Assembly: GCA_958296385.1 (NCBI GenBank)
Contig: OY282494.1
Span: forward strand, 2,393,537 to 2,457,536
Reading direction: 5' to 3'
Length of the DNA: 64,000 nucleotides
Origin: an uncultured Dehalococcoidia bacterium
Lineage (GTDB): Bacteria; Chloroflexota; Dehalococcoidia; Lucifugimonadales; UBA3495
Part shown: one piece after another, positions 44,934-54,336 of the stretch
How the letters are laid out: each line of letters begins with the position of its first letter
Numbering within the stretch: the first letter of the stretch is position 1
Made by a program: the position numbers and the translations under genes
The notes under the pieces: generated by a model
Seen by the model: only the letters and a program-made list of their open reading frames with translations
Told to the model about the DNA's origin: nothing
Databases searched by the model: none

Positions 44934-44963
44934 TTGCATATAACAGAACTTTTATTCTATAAT
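44934..44963 (+). promoter_or_regulatory. Promoter of the zinc-ribbon/RNase-H-like pair
   Basis: TTGCAT (44934-44939), 18 bases, TATAAT (44958-44963). The start is near 44970, so an open frame beginning at 44962 cannot be the true gene start. Confidence 0.65.
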
Positions 44964-45024
44964 GAGCGTTGCGGCTCCGAAACCGATGGGTGGGCTGCCT
45001 ATCCTATGGTATCAGGAGTTTGCG

Positions 45025-45231
45025 GTGTCCAGGTTTGTATTGCGCGGCTGCCCGCGTTGTGGCGGCGACCTTTTTCTGAATGAGGGCGACTGGCAGTGCC
45101 TGCAATGCGGGCGGTACTGGTTCAATCGCCGTCCGCAAGCCGCCGCGCCCAGCGCGTTTCTGTCGTTCTGGCGGGAACGCGCCGGCCACACTGACGGCGG
45201 GCCGAGCGCGGCCGAGGAGAAATCGGCCTGA
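45025..45231 (+). CDS. Small zinc-ribbon protein
   Basis: 68 residues. CPRCGG (residues 9-14) and CLQCG (25-29) form a four-Cys zinc ribbon with a tight basic turn (GRYWFNRRPQ), after which the chain is probably disordered. GTG at 45025 is 6 bases after AGGAG and downstream of the promoter, hence the start. Its stop is followed within 2 bases by the start of an RNase-H-fold gene, so the two are translated together. May bind nucleic acid; function unknown. Confidence 0.75.
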   Translation: MSRFVLRGCPRCGGDLFLNEGDWQCLQCGRYWFNRRPQAAAPSAFLSFWRERAGHTDGGPSAAEEKSA

Positions 45232-45232
45232 T

Positions 45233-45718
45233 ATGACTGCATCAAAGCCAATTTTGCTGGCCCTGGACGCCGATACGCGCCGGACGGGATGGGCCGTTTT
45301 TGAGGATTACGCCGTAGCGCAGTCGGGCGTTATAACGTTCGGGGCGACGCGGGCGGGTACGGCGCAGCAGCGCATTGAGTGTTTGATTGCGGCGCTGGAT
45401 GAGGTGGCGGCCCGGTTCCGGCCGGCCGAGGTAGCGCTGAGCAGCCCGTCGGGTTTGCGCTGGGAGGTGCCGGCGCTGGCGCTGCTGGAGTCGGAATTGG
45501 CGGCGTGGGCCAGGCGGAGCGGGCTGCCGCTGACGGCTTACCCGGTGGCGCAGATTCGCCGGGAGGTGGCGCAGCACCCCCGCGCCCCGGCGCCGGCGCT
45601 GGCCTTTGCCGTGATGACGGCGCTGGACATGGTAGGCACGGCAAAGTCCACCCACGAGTGGGAGGCCATCGCCGCCGGTGCCTACCACCTGAGCCGGACA
45701 GGGGCGGCGGCGGGCTGA
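45233..45718 (+). CDS. RuvC-like RNase-H-fold protein with altered active site
   Basis: 161 residues. The start LLALDADTRRTGWAVFEDYAV matches the first strand of RuvC-type resolvases, with the first catalytic Asp. QRIECLIAALDEVAARFRPAEVAL resembles the RuvC segment leading to the second acidic residue, but where RuvC has a conserved Glu this protein reads LSSPSG. The usual D-x-x-D helix is replaced by STHEWEAIAAGAYHL, which offers His and Glu. It may use a different metal set or be inactive. ATG at 45233 is 2 bases after the zinc-ribbon stop. True RuvC next to ruvA/ruvB is not here. Confidence 0.65.
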   Translation: MTASKPILLALDADTRRTGWAVFEDYAVAQSGVITFGATRAGTAQQRIECLIAALDEVAARFRPAEVALSSPSGLRWEVPALALLESELAAWARRSGLPLTAYPVAQIRREVAQHPRAPAPALAFAVMTALDMVGTAKSTHEWEAIAAGAYHLSRTGAAAG

Positions 45719-45791
45719 CGTTAGCCGAGGGTCGCTCATAATGAGCAGGTTGCCGGCAGCGTTTCGCAAGCGCAGCGGGGACGGCGCCGGC

Positions 45792-45820
45792 TTGTATGGC
45801 AGTTATTCCTTTGTTACAAT
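45792..45820 (+). promoter_or_regulatory. Promoter of the dienelactone-hydrolase gene
   Basis: TTGTAT (45792-45797), 17 bases, TACAAT (45815-45820). Start near 45827, about 94 bases before the ATG. Confidence 0.55.
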
Positions 45821-45920
45821 TCCAGCGCATGAGGGGTACGGGCGGGGGGTGAACTGCCGTTGCTGACACGGCGCTACCGGATCGGCCTCGTTTGCGCAAC
45901 AATTGGAGGAGGAAAATACT

Positions 45921-46703
45921 ATGCCGTCGTTCTGGGAAAACATTCGAATGCCAGACCTGGATCGGGAATCGGGCGCCAACATCGCTGAAGGCGGCGATAT
46001 GGCCGCTTACGTGAGTTTCCCGGCCCCCAGCGCCGGAACCAACCTGCCGGCGGTCATCGTCGTGCAAGAAGCCTTTGGCGTGAACCAGCACATCCAGCGC
46101 GTGGCCGACGGATTCGCCGCGGCCGGTTACGTTGCCGTCGCGCCGGCGCTGTTCCATCGCAACGAGCGCAACCCCAACCCCATGCTCGGCTACACCCCCG
46201 ATGACTTTGACGCCGCCATCAATACCTATATGCCCGAACTTACCGGCCAGGGCATCATCGAAGACATCAAGGCTACCGTTGACTACCTGCAACGCACCTA
46301 CCCGCGCACCCGGGGCCAGAAAATTGGCATCGTGGGCTACTGCATGGGCGGCCGCGTGGTGTACCTGGCGGCCAGCGGCTGCTCCGGGCTGAGCGCCGGC
46401 GCGGTGTACTACGGCGGCGGCATTATGAACGCCTACGCCGACGGCGTTACCCCCATTGACGGCACCGCCAACATCAGCATCCCGCTGAGCGGCAGCTTTG
46501 GCGAAACGGACGGCAACCCGACGCCGGACGACGTAACCAAGATTGAGGCCGCCCTGGACGCGGCGGGCAAGTCCTACGACTTCAAGATGTACCCCGGCGC
46601 GGGCCACGGCTTCAACTGCAACGACCGGGACAGCTACAACCAGGCCGCCGCCGAAGACGCCCAGGCCCGCACCCTGGCCTTCTTTGAGCAGCACCTGAAG
46701 TAG
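45921..46703 (+). CDS. Dienelactone hydrolase family protein
   Basis: 260 residues. Alpha/beta hydrolase with a Cys nucleophile: IGIVGYCMGGRVVYLA (Cys near residue 140), Asp in GSFGETDGNPTPDD (replacing the usual G-x-x-D), and His in YPGAGHGFNC. LPAVIVVQEAFGVNQHIQRV gives the oxyanion loop and the Glu that activates the Cys. It hydrolyses dienelactone in chlorocatechol routes in classical members; broader esterase roles are common. ATG 45921 follows GGAGGAGG. Its plus strand is clearly C-rich, unlike all neighbours. Confidence 0.9.
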   Translation: MPSFWENIRMPDLDRESGANIAEGGDMAAYVSFPAPSAGTNLPAVIVVQEAFGVNQHIQRVADGFAAAGYVAVAPALFHRNERNPNPMLGYTPDDFDAAINTYMPELTGQGIIEDIKATVDYLQRTYPRTRGQKIGIVGYCMGGRVVYLAASGCSGLSAGAVYYGGGIMNAYADGVTPIDGTANISIPLSGSFGETDGNPTPDDVTKIEAALDAAGKSYDFKMYPGAGHGFNCNDRDSYNQAAAEDAQARTLAFFEQHLK

Positions 46704-46743
46704 CACGCAAACCCGGCGCCAACAGCGGGCGCCACCAGAATAC

Positions 46744-46773
46744 AGCGGGGGCGATCGTGTGGCTGCCCCCGCT
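46744..46773 (+). terminator. Hairpin after the dienelactone-hydrolase gene
   Basis: AGCGGGGGC (46744-46752) pairs with GCCCCCGCT (46765-46773) over a 12-base loop, 41 bases after the stop. Weak T-run, so rho-independent function is uncertain. Confidence 0.5.
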
Positions 46774-46880
46774 CGTCAAATGCACTATTCCTTGGGATGC
46801 GCTGGTTGCATACTAGACATCCCCGACTGTACGTCTTAAACTATTGTCACATCCTGTGTTAGCTCGTTCACTGAACACGC

Positions 46881-46886
46881 TATAGT
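46881..46886 (+). promoter_or_regulatory. -10 box of the second DUF5678/retropepsin pair
   Basis: TATAGT 14 bases before the ATG at 46901; a poor TTAGCT 16 bases upstream could be the -35. GGAGG (46891-46895) lies between. The leader would be under 10 bases. Confidence 0.4.
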
Positions 46887-46900
46887 AGGTGGAGGGTACA

Positions 46901-47149
46901 ATGACTACTTTGAGAAAGGAGATCGGCGCCTACGAGGCTATGCTCGATGACCTTGAGCTCGAGCATATGGACGAGTGGGTTGTGGTACACGACGAAAAGC
47001 TGGTTGGTTCTTACGAAACGTTCCAGGATGCCGCCGATGACGCGATAGCGCGTTTTGGACGCGGGCCGTACCTTATCAGACTGGTCGGGGAACCGCCGAT
47101 AATCATGCCGCCTTACGTATGGTATCGAACCAAGAATGCCAACAGCTGA
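46901..47149 (+). CDS. Small DUF5678-like protein, copy 2
   Basis: 82 residues. EWVVVHDEKLVGSYETF is followed by DAADDAIARFG and IRLVGEPP, which aligns with copy 1 at 724-1002 (W-V-x-x-H-D-x-K-x-V-G-x-Y, A-x-x-A, I-R-x-V-G). The N-terminal 28 residues form an acidic amphipathic helix (AYEAMLDDLELEHMDEW). ATG with GGAGG at 6 bases. Overlaps the protease gene by 14 bases. Function unknown; recurrence of the pair argues for a shared role. Confidence 0.75.
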   Translation: MTTLRKEIGAYEAMLDDLELEHMDEWVVVHDEKLVGSYETFQDAADDAIARFGRGPYLIRLVGEPPIIMPPYVWYRTKNANS

Positions 47150-47582
47150 CTGTGGATTCGAAAATCACCCGGCTCAATTAGTAGTCCGGGGGGCAACCCT
47201 GCTGGTCGAGATTGGTTTTATTAACCCAGGCTACAGGCCGAATGAAAATGCCCAGCCTGATTTGCAGCCGGAGCAGTATCGCGCGCTCGTGGATACCGGC
47301 GCACGTACGACGTGCATTGATTCAGAGATCGCCATAGCGTTGAATTTGCCGATAGTTGACCAAGAGGACGTGGCCGGGGCACTTGGCCCCGGCAGGATGA
47401 ACGTATATTTGGCCCAGATTGCGGTGCCCGGCTTGCGTGCTGCTCTTTCGGGCCGTTTTTTCGGGGCTCATCTACACGCTGGCGGACAGCCCTATTCCGC
47501 TCTTATCGGCCGCGACTTTCTCCGCTATTTCAAGTTGGCCTATGATGGGCGCACGGGCGCGGTTACGCTGAGCAACGATTGA
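47136..47582 (+). CDS. Retropepsin-like aspartic protease, copy 2
   Basis: 148 residues. Catalytic motif YRALVDTGARTTCIDSEIA at residues about 48-66 and second hallmark ALIGRDFLRYFKLAYDGRTG at 122-141. The ending matches copy 1 (IIGRD, GRTG). Compared with copy 1 it has about 15 extra residues in front of the active site (NPGYRPNENAQPDLQPEQ). No signal peptide. Translationally coupled to the DUF5678-like gene through a 14-base overlap. Confidence 0.8.
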   Translation: MPTADCGFENHPAQLVVRGATLLVEIGFINPGYRPNENAQPDLQPEQYRALVDTGARTTCIDSEIAIALNLPIVDQEDVAGALGPGRMNVYLAQIAVPGLRAALSGRFFGAHLHAGGQPYSALIGRDFLRYFKLAYDGRTGAVTLSND

Positions 47583-47632
47583 CGGACGCTGCGTAGTGGG
47601 GCGCAGTGCCGTCGTCCCCTTGCTTCCGGCGT

Positions 47633-49042
47633 TCAGCCGCCGAGGGGGGATATGCCTTGTACCAGGCGGATGATGTCGTTGGCGCTGATGGCTATTACCA
47701 GGGCCAGCAGGGCTACGAAGCCGATTAGGTGCACTAGGCCCTCTTTCTCTGAGGGCACTCGTTTGCCGCCGCGTATCCACTCGATGAATACGAACAGCAG
47801 GCGGCCGCCGTCCAGCATGGGGATGGGGAGGATGTTTAGTACGGCCAAGTTGATGCTGAGCAGGATGGCTACGAACAGCCAGCCCTCCAGTCCGCCCTGA
47901 CGGGTTACTTCGCCGGTGATGTGGGCGATGCCGATGGGGCCGCTGAGTTCGGGGCCGGGGCCATCGCCGAACCAGCCGCGTATCTCCCGGCCCAGCAGGG
48001 TTACCACTTCCCAGGTTCGGGCGGCGGCCATTGGTACGGCGGTCCACGGGGGTTCGGAGCGGCGTATTTCCTGCTGGTCAACTACGGTGAAAGCGACGCC
48101 GGCGGAACCCTGGCCGGGGGGCGGGTCGCGACGGGGGATTATTTCTATGGTGCGCGGCTGGCCGTCCCGCTCGATGGCCCACTGCATCTCGGAGCCGGCG
48201 CCCAGGCGTACTTCTCGGACCAGGGCCTCGGGCGAATCAAGGGGGCGGCCGGCTACGGCTTGCACCCGGTCGCCGGGCAGCAGTCCGGCGGCCTGGGCTG
48301 GCGAGTCGGGGACGACTTCGGTTATCTCTACGGTGCCGCCGACCAGTTCGGTATGGGGCACCATCAGCATGATGGTAAAGGCGACGATGGGGAACAGGGC
48401 GTTCATTGCGGAGCCGGCGGCCAGCACGATGGCGCGCTGGGCCAGGCTGCGGCGGGCCAGGCTGCGGGGCGCGGCGGGGTTGTTCTCGCCGGACAGCCGC
48501 ACGAAACCGCCCAATGGCAGCCAGTTGACCGAGTACAGCATATCGGCCAGCACGATGCGGTCATCGTGTATTTCCTTGACCCGTCCCTCGTGGCGCAGAT
48601 AGCGGTCGGACTGCACGTCGTCCAGCGATATGCGGCGGCGGCCGGCGTTGGGCGTATCCGATGCCGTAGCGCCGAGGCCGGCGAATCGTCCCAAAGATTT
48701 CAGCAGATTGCCGGGGCCGGACGGCCGGCGCACTTCTACGTACTCGGCTACCAGCTGGCCAGCGGCGGTTTCATCGGACAGGATGCGGACGATTTGGCCG
48801 GGCTGGATGCCGGGCCGGGTTGGGCTGACGTCGGTTGGGGTGATGTACAGGGTTTCGGGGGTGAGCAGCGTTTCGGTGCGGCCGGTGTAGATGCCAAAGG
48901 CGCGGGGCGGGTAGCCGACGCCGAATTCCAGCACCTTGATGCCGAAAGCTTTGGCCGACCAGAAATGGCCCAGCTCGTGGACGACTACCAGCAGGAGCAG
49001 CATCGGCACGAATGCCGCCAGCGCGATGAGGACGGTTTCCAT
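47633..49042 (-). CDS. rseP: RIP-type site-2 protease (M50, RseP family)
   Basis: Intramembrane zinc protease that cleaves membrane-bound regulators such as anti-sigma factors. HELGH in VVVHELGHFWSAKAFG at residues 21-25 binds zinc; the second site is NILPIPMLDGGRLLF with the Asp ligand. One PDZ domain lies in the middle (EVVPDSPAQAAGLLPGDRV). 469 residues with four membrane segments. It follows dxr on the same strand, the usual order of the uppS-cdsA-dxr-rseP cluster. Confidence 0.95.
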   Translation of the reverse strand: METVLIALAAFVPMLLLLVVVHELGHFWSAKAFGIKVLEFGVGYPPRAFGIYTGRTETLLTPETLYITPTDVSPTRPGIQPGQIVRILSDETAAGQLVAEYVEVRRPSGPGNLLKSLGRFAGLGATASDTPNAGRRRISLDDVQSDRYLRHEGRVKEIHDDRIVLADMLYSVNWLPLGGFVRLSGENNPAAPRSLARRSLAQRAIVLAAGSAMNALFPIVAFTIMLMVPHTELVGGTVEITEVVPDSPAQAAGLLPGDRVQAVAGRPLDSPEALVREVRLGAGSEMQWAIERDGQPRTIEIIPRRDPPPGQGSAGVAFTVVDQQEIRRSEPPWTAVPMAAARTWEVVTLLGREIRGWFGDGPGPELSGPIGIAHITGEVTRQGGLEGWLFVAILLSINLAVLNILPIPMLDGGRLLFVFIEWIRGGKRVPSEKEGLVHLIGFVALLALVIAISANDIIRLVQGISPLGG

Positions 49043-49092
49043 TGGGGGTTGCAGCTCAGACGGGGGCCGGTGGTGGGGTTACCGGGTTGGGA

Positions 49093-50220
49093 CTACCGGG
49101 CCAGAGTGGCGGCGATTTCGCCGGCGCGGGCGCTGGCCCAGTGGTCTGCCTCGAGGATGGCGTCCAAATCGGGGGCGGTCTGGTTTTGGAGTTCGTTCAG
49201 CACTTTTGCCACCACCCGGTAGATGTCGGTAAAGCCGATGCCGCCTTTCAGGAACACTGCCACCGCCACCTCGTCGGCGGCGCTCAGCGCGGCGGGGGCG
49301 GTGCCGCCAGCGCGTCCGGCGGCAATGGCCAGGTCAAAGCAGGGGTAGCGCTCCGGCTGGAGGGGCTCAAAGTCCAGCGACCACGCCGCGCCGATGTCCA
49401 GGCGGGGGATGTCGGCGTTGGGCAGGCGCTGGGGGTAGAACAGGGCGTATTGGATGGGCAGGCGCATACTGGGCGGCCCCATCTGCGCTTTCACCGAACC
49501 GTCGTCAAACTCTACCATGGAATGGATGGTGCTTTGGGGGTGCACGACGACGGCGATGTCATCCCAGGGAACCGAGAACAGCCAGTGGGATTCGATGACC
49601 TCAAAGGCTTTGTTCATCAGGGTGGCGGAGTCGATGGTGATTTTTTTGCCCATTCGCCAGGTGGGGTGCTGCAACGCCTGCGCCGGCGTGACCGATGCCA
49701 GTTCGTCCAGGGGGGTGCGCCGGAAAGGGCCGCCGCTGGCGGTAATCAGCAGGCGGCGGATGTGGTTGTCCTCACCGCGCAGGCATTGCCAGATGGCGCT
49801 GGGTTCGCTGTCAACGGGGAGAATCGCCGCGCCGTGTTTGCGCTCGGCGGCTTTCAGGGCCTGGCCGGCCATCACCACCGGCTCCTTGTTGGAGAGGGCG
49901 ACCTGCTTGCCGGCGCGCAGGGCGTTCAGGGTGGGCCGGAGTCCTACTGCGCCCATCAGGGCAACCATCACCTGGTCAACTTCGGGCAGGGCGGCCATTT
50001 CGTCCATGGGCAGCAGGGCAACGCCGGGGGGCAGCGCGTCCGGCGGGTTGTTGCACCAGACGTAGCGGGGGTTGAACTCAGCGGCCTGTTGCAGTAAGAG
50101 GCCGGTGTTATCGCCAGCGGCCAGCCCGACCACCTCAAACTCGCTGCGGAAAGTCCGCACGACGTCCAGTGTCTGGCGGCCAATTGAGCCAGTGGAGCCC
50201 AGTATTACGATGCGTCGCAT
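49093..50220 (-). CDS. dxr: 1-deoxy-D-xylulose 5-phosphate reductoisomerase
   Basis: Second enzyme of the MEP isoprenoid pathway. NADPH loop ILGSTGSIGRQTLDVV at the N-terminus, metal and substrate motifs PVDSEPSAIWQCL and TASGGPFR, and EVIESHWLF. 375 residues, slightly short at the C-terminal helices but complete. Downstream of cdsA on the same strand; supplies isoprenoid units used by UppS nearby. Confidence 0.96.
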   Translation of the reverse strand: MRRIVILGSTGSIGRQTLDVVRTFRSEFEVVGLAAGDNTGLLLQQAAEFNPRYVWCNNPPDALPPGVALLPMDEMAALPEVDQVMVALMGAVGLRPTLNALRAGKQVALSNKEPVVMAGQALKAAERKHGAAILPVDSEPSAIWQCLRGEDNHIRRLLITASGGPFRRTPLDELASVTPAQALQHPTWRMGKKITIDSATLMNKAFEVIESHWLFSVPWDDIAVVVHPQSTIHSMVEFDDGSVKAQMGPPSMRLPIQYALFYPQRLPNADIPRLDIGAAWSLDFEPLQPERYPCFDLAIAAGRAGGTAPAALSAADEVAVAVFLKGGIGFTDIYRVVAKVLNELQNQTAPDLDAILEADHWASARAGEIAATLAR

Positions 50221-50239
50221 GATAAACCGTTGCAGTGCG

Positions 50240-51325
50240 TCAGGAAGTTGCGGCGGCGGTGGCCGCCAGGATGTACACCACGGTTAATGATGGCAGCAAG
50301 CTGTCCAGCCGGTCCAGCATCCCCCCGTGGCCGGGGAAAAGATTGCCGGAGTCTTTGACGTTCGCCAAGCGTTTTATTTTGGATTCGAGCAGGTCGCCCA
50401 GCGGTGAAACGGAACCTAAAATAACACCAATACCTACCAGTTGCCAAATCTGCAACTGCAACGGAAACAGTACGCCCAGGAGCACCGTCGCAATCAGGGC
50501 CGCCGCCAGCCCGCCGGCGGTGCCCTCCCACGTTTTGCCGGGGCTGACTACCGGCGTCATTTGATGCCGGCCGATGAGCCGGCCGACGGCGTAGGCCGCG
50601 GTATCCGAAGCGTACACCGTGAGGATGCCCAGCAGCAGCCACCAGCGGCCGTCGTTGGCAAAGCGGGCGACGTGCCGGGCCAGGCTATCACCGGCAACGG
50701 CGGGCAGTATCCAGACGCCGGCGCCGTCCGGGGCGGCATCATCCGGCGGGGGCAAGGGCAGCGGCACCAGCGATTCCTCAACGTCGTCGGAGTCGATTTC
50801 GGGCAGTACCCACTGGCTTTGCGTTTCGCCGGGCGCGGCGGCCGGCAGCGTGATGTACGGGCCGTCAATACCGCGCAGGGCTACGGCGCAGGCCAGCGCG
50901 CCGCCGACGTACACGGGGGCGGCAATCAGATACAAGGCGGCGATGGCCGGGCGCCGGCCGTGCCACGCGGCAATCATCCACAGCAGGGCGGCGATGCCGC
51001 CGGCGGCGCAGATGGCCAGGGCCGCCAGTCCAAAATCGGATGGGGAGCCGGCCAGTGCGCCGGCCAGCACTAAGGCTACCGCCCACGTTCCGCCCAGCAG
51101 CGCCGGCAGTCCGGTGGACAGTCCGGTGGGCAATCCGTCGGGCGGCCCGGCGGCGGCGTCAGCGTCAGCGGGGGAATGGGCCGGGGGGAGCAGGCGGTAG
51201 GTTTCGCGGACGGCGATGGCGGCGGCGGCGGCGGCGATCAGGGTTAGCCAGGGCGGGCCGAACCAGACGGCGGCCAAGACGGCCGGCGCGCCCACCAGAG
51301 CGGTAAGAACCCGCCGGAGCAACAA
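50240..51325 (-). CDS. cdsA: Phosphatidate cytidylyltransferase
   Basis: Makes CDP-diacylglycerol from phosphatidate and CTP in the inner membrane. The signature SPLGDLLESKIKRLANVKDSG followed by FPGHGGMLDRLDSL is complete (given in two parts; the Asp pair DRLDS is visible). 361 residues, about 8 membrane segments, with a soluble insert of about 60 residues (TQSQWVLPEIDSDDVEESLV...) in the middle that ordinary CdsA lacks. Starts with TTG 3 bases after uppS. Confidence 0.93.
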   Translation of the reverse strand: MLLRRVLTALVGAPAVLAAVWFGPPWLTLIAAAAAAIAVRETYRLLPPAHSPADADAAAGPPDGLPTGLSTGLPALLGGTWAVALVLAGALAGSPSDFGLAALAICAAGGIAALLWMIAAWHGRRPAIAALYLIAAPVYVGGALACAVALRGIDGPYITLPAAAPGETQSQWVLPEIDSDDVEESLVPLPLPPPDDAAPDGAGVWILPAVAGDSLARHVARFANDGRWWLLLGILTVYASDTAAYAVGRLIGRHQMTPVVSPGKTWEGTAGGLAAALIATVLLGVLFPLQLQIWQLVGIGVILGSVSPLGDLLESKIKRLANVKDSGNLFPGHGGMLDRLDSLLPSLTVVYILAATAAATS

Positions 51326-51328
51326 CGC

Positions 51329-52093
51329 CTACTCCCGGCTGGATTGGTCAGACTTGTTCAGCGCGCCGAAACGACGCTGCCGCTTGCGATAGGCGTCCAG
51401 GGCCCGGTCCAGCTCGGCCTCATCCAGGTCGGGCCAGAGCGTGGGGGTGTGGTAGTACTCGCTATAAGCGGCTTGCCAGAGCAGGAAATTGCTGATGCGC
51501 TGCTCGCCGCCGGTGCGGATTATCAAGTCCGGGTCGGGGCAGCCCGCAGTGTACAGGTAGCGGCTGAACAGGGCCTCGTCCACCTGCTCCGGCGTGATGC
51601 CGTCGGCGATGATACAGCGCACGGCCCGGAGAATCTCGTCGCGCCCGCCGTAGTTAAAGGCGATGTTGAGGGTTACGCCGGAGTTGTCGCTGGTGTACTG
51701 CTGCGCCTGGGCTACGGCCTCGCGGAGCATGGGGTTGAGGGGGTCGGGATCGCCCAGGTGCACCAGCCGGACGCCGGCCTTGTGGAGTTCCCGCGTCTGC
51801 GGTTCAATCTCCTCGGCCAGGATGTCCATAAGTGCATCCACTTCCATAGCGGGGCGGTTCCAGTTCTCGGTAGAGAAAGCGTAGAGCGTAACCACGGACA
51901 CGCCGCGCCGGTCCAGGGCGGCCACCACGCGCCGGATGTTGCCGACGCCTTTGCGATGGCCGGCTTGCCGTTCCAGCCGGCGCTGTTCGGCCCAGCGCCC
52001 GTTGCCGTCCATGATGATGGCAACGTGGCGGGGAACCGGGCCGGCGCCCCGGGCGACGCCGGCGTTATGCGGGGGGCTGTTGGGGTTGGACAA
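51329..52093 (-). CDS. uppS: Undecaprenyl-diphosphate synthase
   Basis: Extends farnesyl diphosphate to the C55 lipid carrier for cell-wall and polysaccharide synthesis. HVAIIMDGNGRWAEQR with the catalytic Asp, AFSTENWNRP, and the C-terminal RTGGEQRISNFLLWQ are diagnostic. Start taken as TTG 52093, just after the stop of the Uma2 gene, giving 254 residues as in other species; the first ATG would remove essential residues. Confidence 0.95.
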   Translation of the reverse strand: MSNPNSPPHNAGVARGAGPVPRHVAIIMDGNGRWAEQRRLERQAGHRKGVGNIRRVVAALDRRGVSVVTLYAFSTENWNRPAMEVDALMDILAEEIEPQTRELHKAGVRLVHLGDPDPLNPMLREAVAQAQQYTSDNSGVTLNIAFNYGGRDEILRAVRCIIADGITPEQVDEALFSRYLYTAGCPDPDLIIRTGGEQRISNFLLWQAAYSEYYHTPTLWPDLDEAELDRALDAYRKRQRRFGALNKSDQSSRE

Positions 52094-52094
52094 C

Positions 52095-52886
52095 TTACTC
52101 GGCCGGCCGGTTGCGCAGCTGTTCCTCCAGCTGCCGCACCCGTTCGATGGCGGCATCACGCTGGGCCGTGACCGTATCCCGTTCTGCGGCGGTAGCATCC
52201 CGTTCTGCGACGACGGTATCCCGCTCGTCGGCCAGTTCGTCGGGCGTAAGCAGGTATCTGCGGGATACGGGGTCGTAGATGCGAAAGCGGCCGTTGTCCC
52301 AGCACAAATCCAGCCCCAGCACGGCGCTGTGGCCCCAGATGAGGCCGTCGGGTTCGGTGTGCAGGGGTATGTCCTGGTATTCGTCGCCGACCAGCGTATC
52401 GCCTTTAAGGGGGGCGTCGTAGCGCCGGCCGCCGGTGGGGTCGAAACGCCAGTATTCGGTTACGCCGAACGCGGAGTATGAGATGCGCTTTAGGGTGTAA
52501 TCCTTGCGCGCGGTGCTGTCGGAGGCTACTTCAATCACAAAGTCCGGCGGCTTGCCGACTTCGCTGATGATGTAGCCGCTGCGCTCCGTCATAGCGTTGG
52601 CGTCCACGCCAAAAGAGACCAGCAGGTCCGGCACCAGGAACGCACCCCGGTGCTGTGACACCAAGTACACGCCGCTGATGACCAGCGTGGTAGCCGGATG
52701 CCCGAAATGCCGGGCCAGCGCGCTGCCGACGCCGGGGTAGTGGAGGTGTAGAAAGTTTTGTAAGTCCATTCTGGCTGGCGGTTCGGGAAACGGTACTCCG
52801 GGTATAAACTCGTACTCGGAGGCAAAGCCGTGTGGGGGGAGAGTTTCAACCGGGCGGCTGGGTTCCGCGGCGGGTTTGGTAGTCAT
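52095..52886 (-). CDS. Uma2-family protein with coiled-coil tail
   Basis: 263 residues. The Uma2/DUF820 core (residues about 38-205) keeps VPDLLVSFGVDANA and PPDFVIEVASDSTARKDYTLKR (E and K of the PD-(D/E)XK site), followed by YSAFGVTEYWRFDP. Residues 215-258 form a coiled coil of repeated ERDTVVA / ERDATAA / ERDTVTA / QRDAAIE heptads. It sits between frr and uppS, which in most bacteria are adjacent, and its TAA is 1 base from the uppS TTG. Function unknown. Confidence 0.85.
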   Translation of the reverse strand: MTTKPAAEPSRPVETLPPHGFASEYEFIPGVPFPEPPARMDLQNFLHLHYPGVGSALARHFGHPATTLVISGVYLVSQHRGAFLVPDLLVSFGVDANAMTERSGYIISEVGKPPDFVIEVASDSTARKDYTLKRISYSAFGVTEYWRFDPTGGRRYDAPLKGDTLVGDEYQDIPLHTEPDGLIWGHSAVLGLDLCWDNGRFRIYDPVSRRYLLTPDELADERDTVVAERDATAAERDTVTAQRDAAIERVRQLEEQLRNRPAE

Positions 52887-52929
52887 GGCAGTCCTCGCCG
52901 GTTAGCGTTTGCAGACGGGGCGGGGGCGG

Positions 52930-54316
<1,387 letters not shown>

Positions 54317-54336
54317 CTACGCCTTTTGCCGGTTGG

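Noticed and set aside
44962-45024. Longer N-terminus for the zinc-ribbon gene
   Set aside because: It would begin inside the -10 box; the GTG at 45025 has a good ribosome site.
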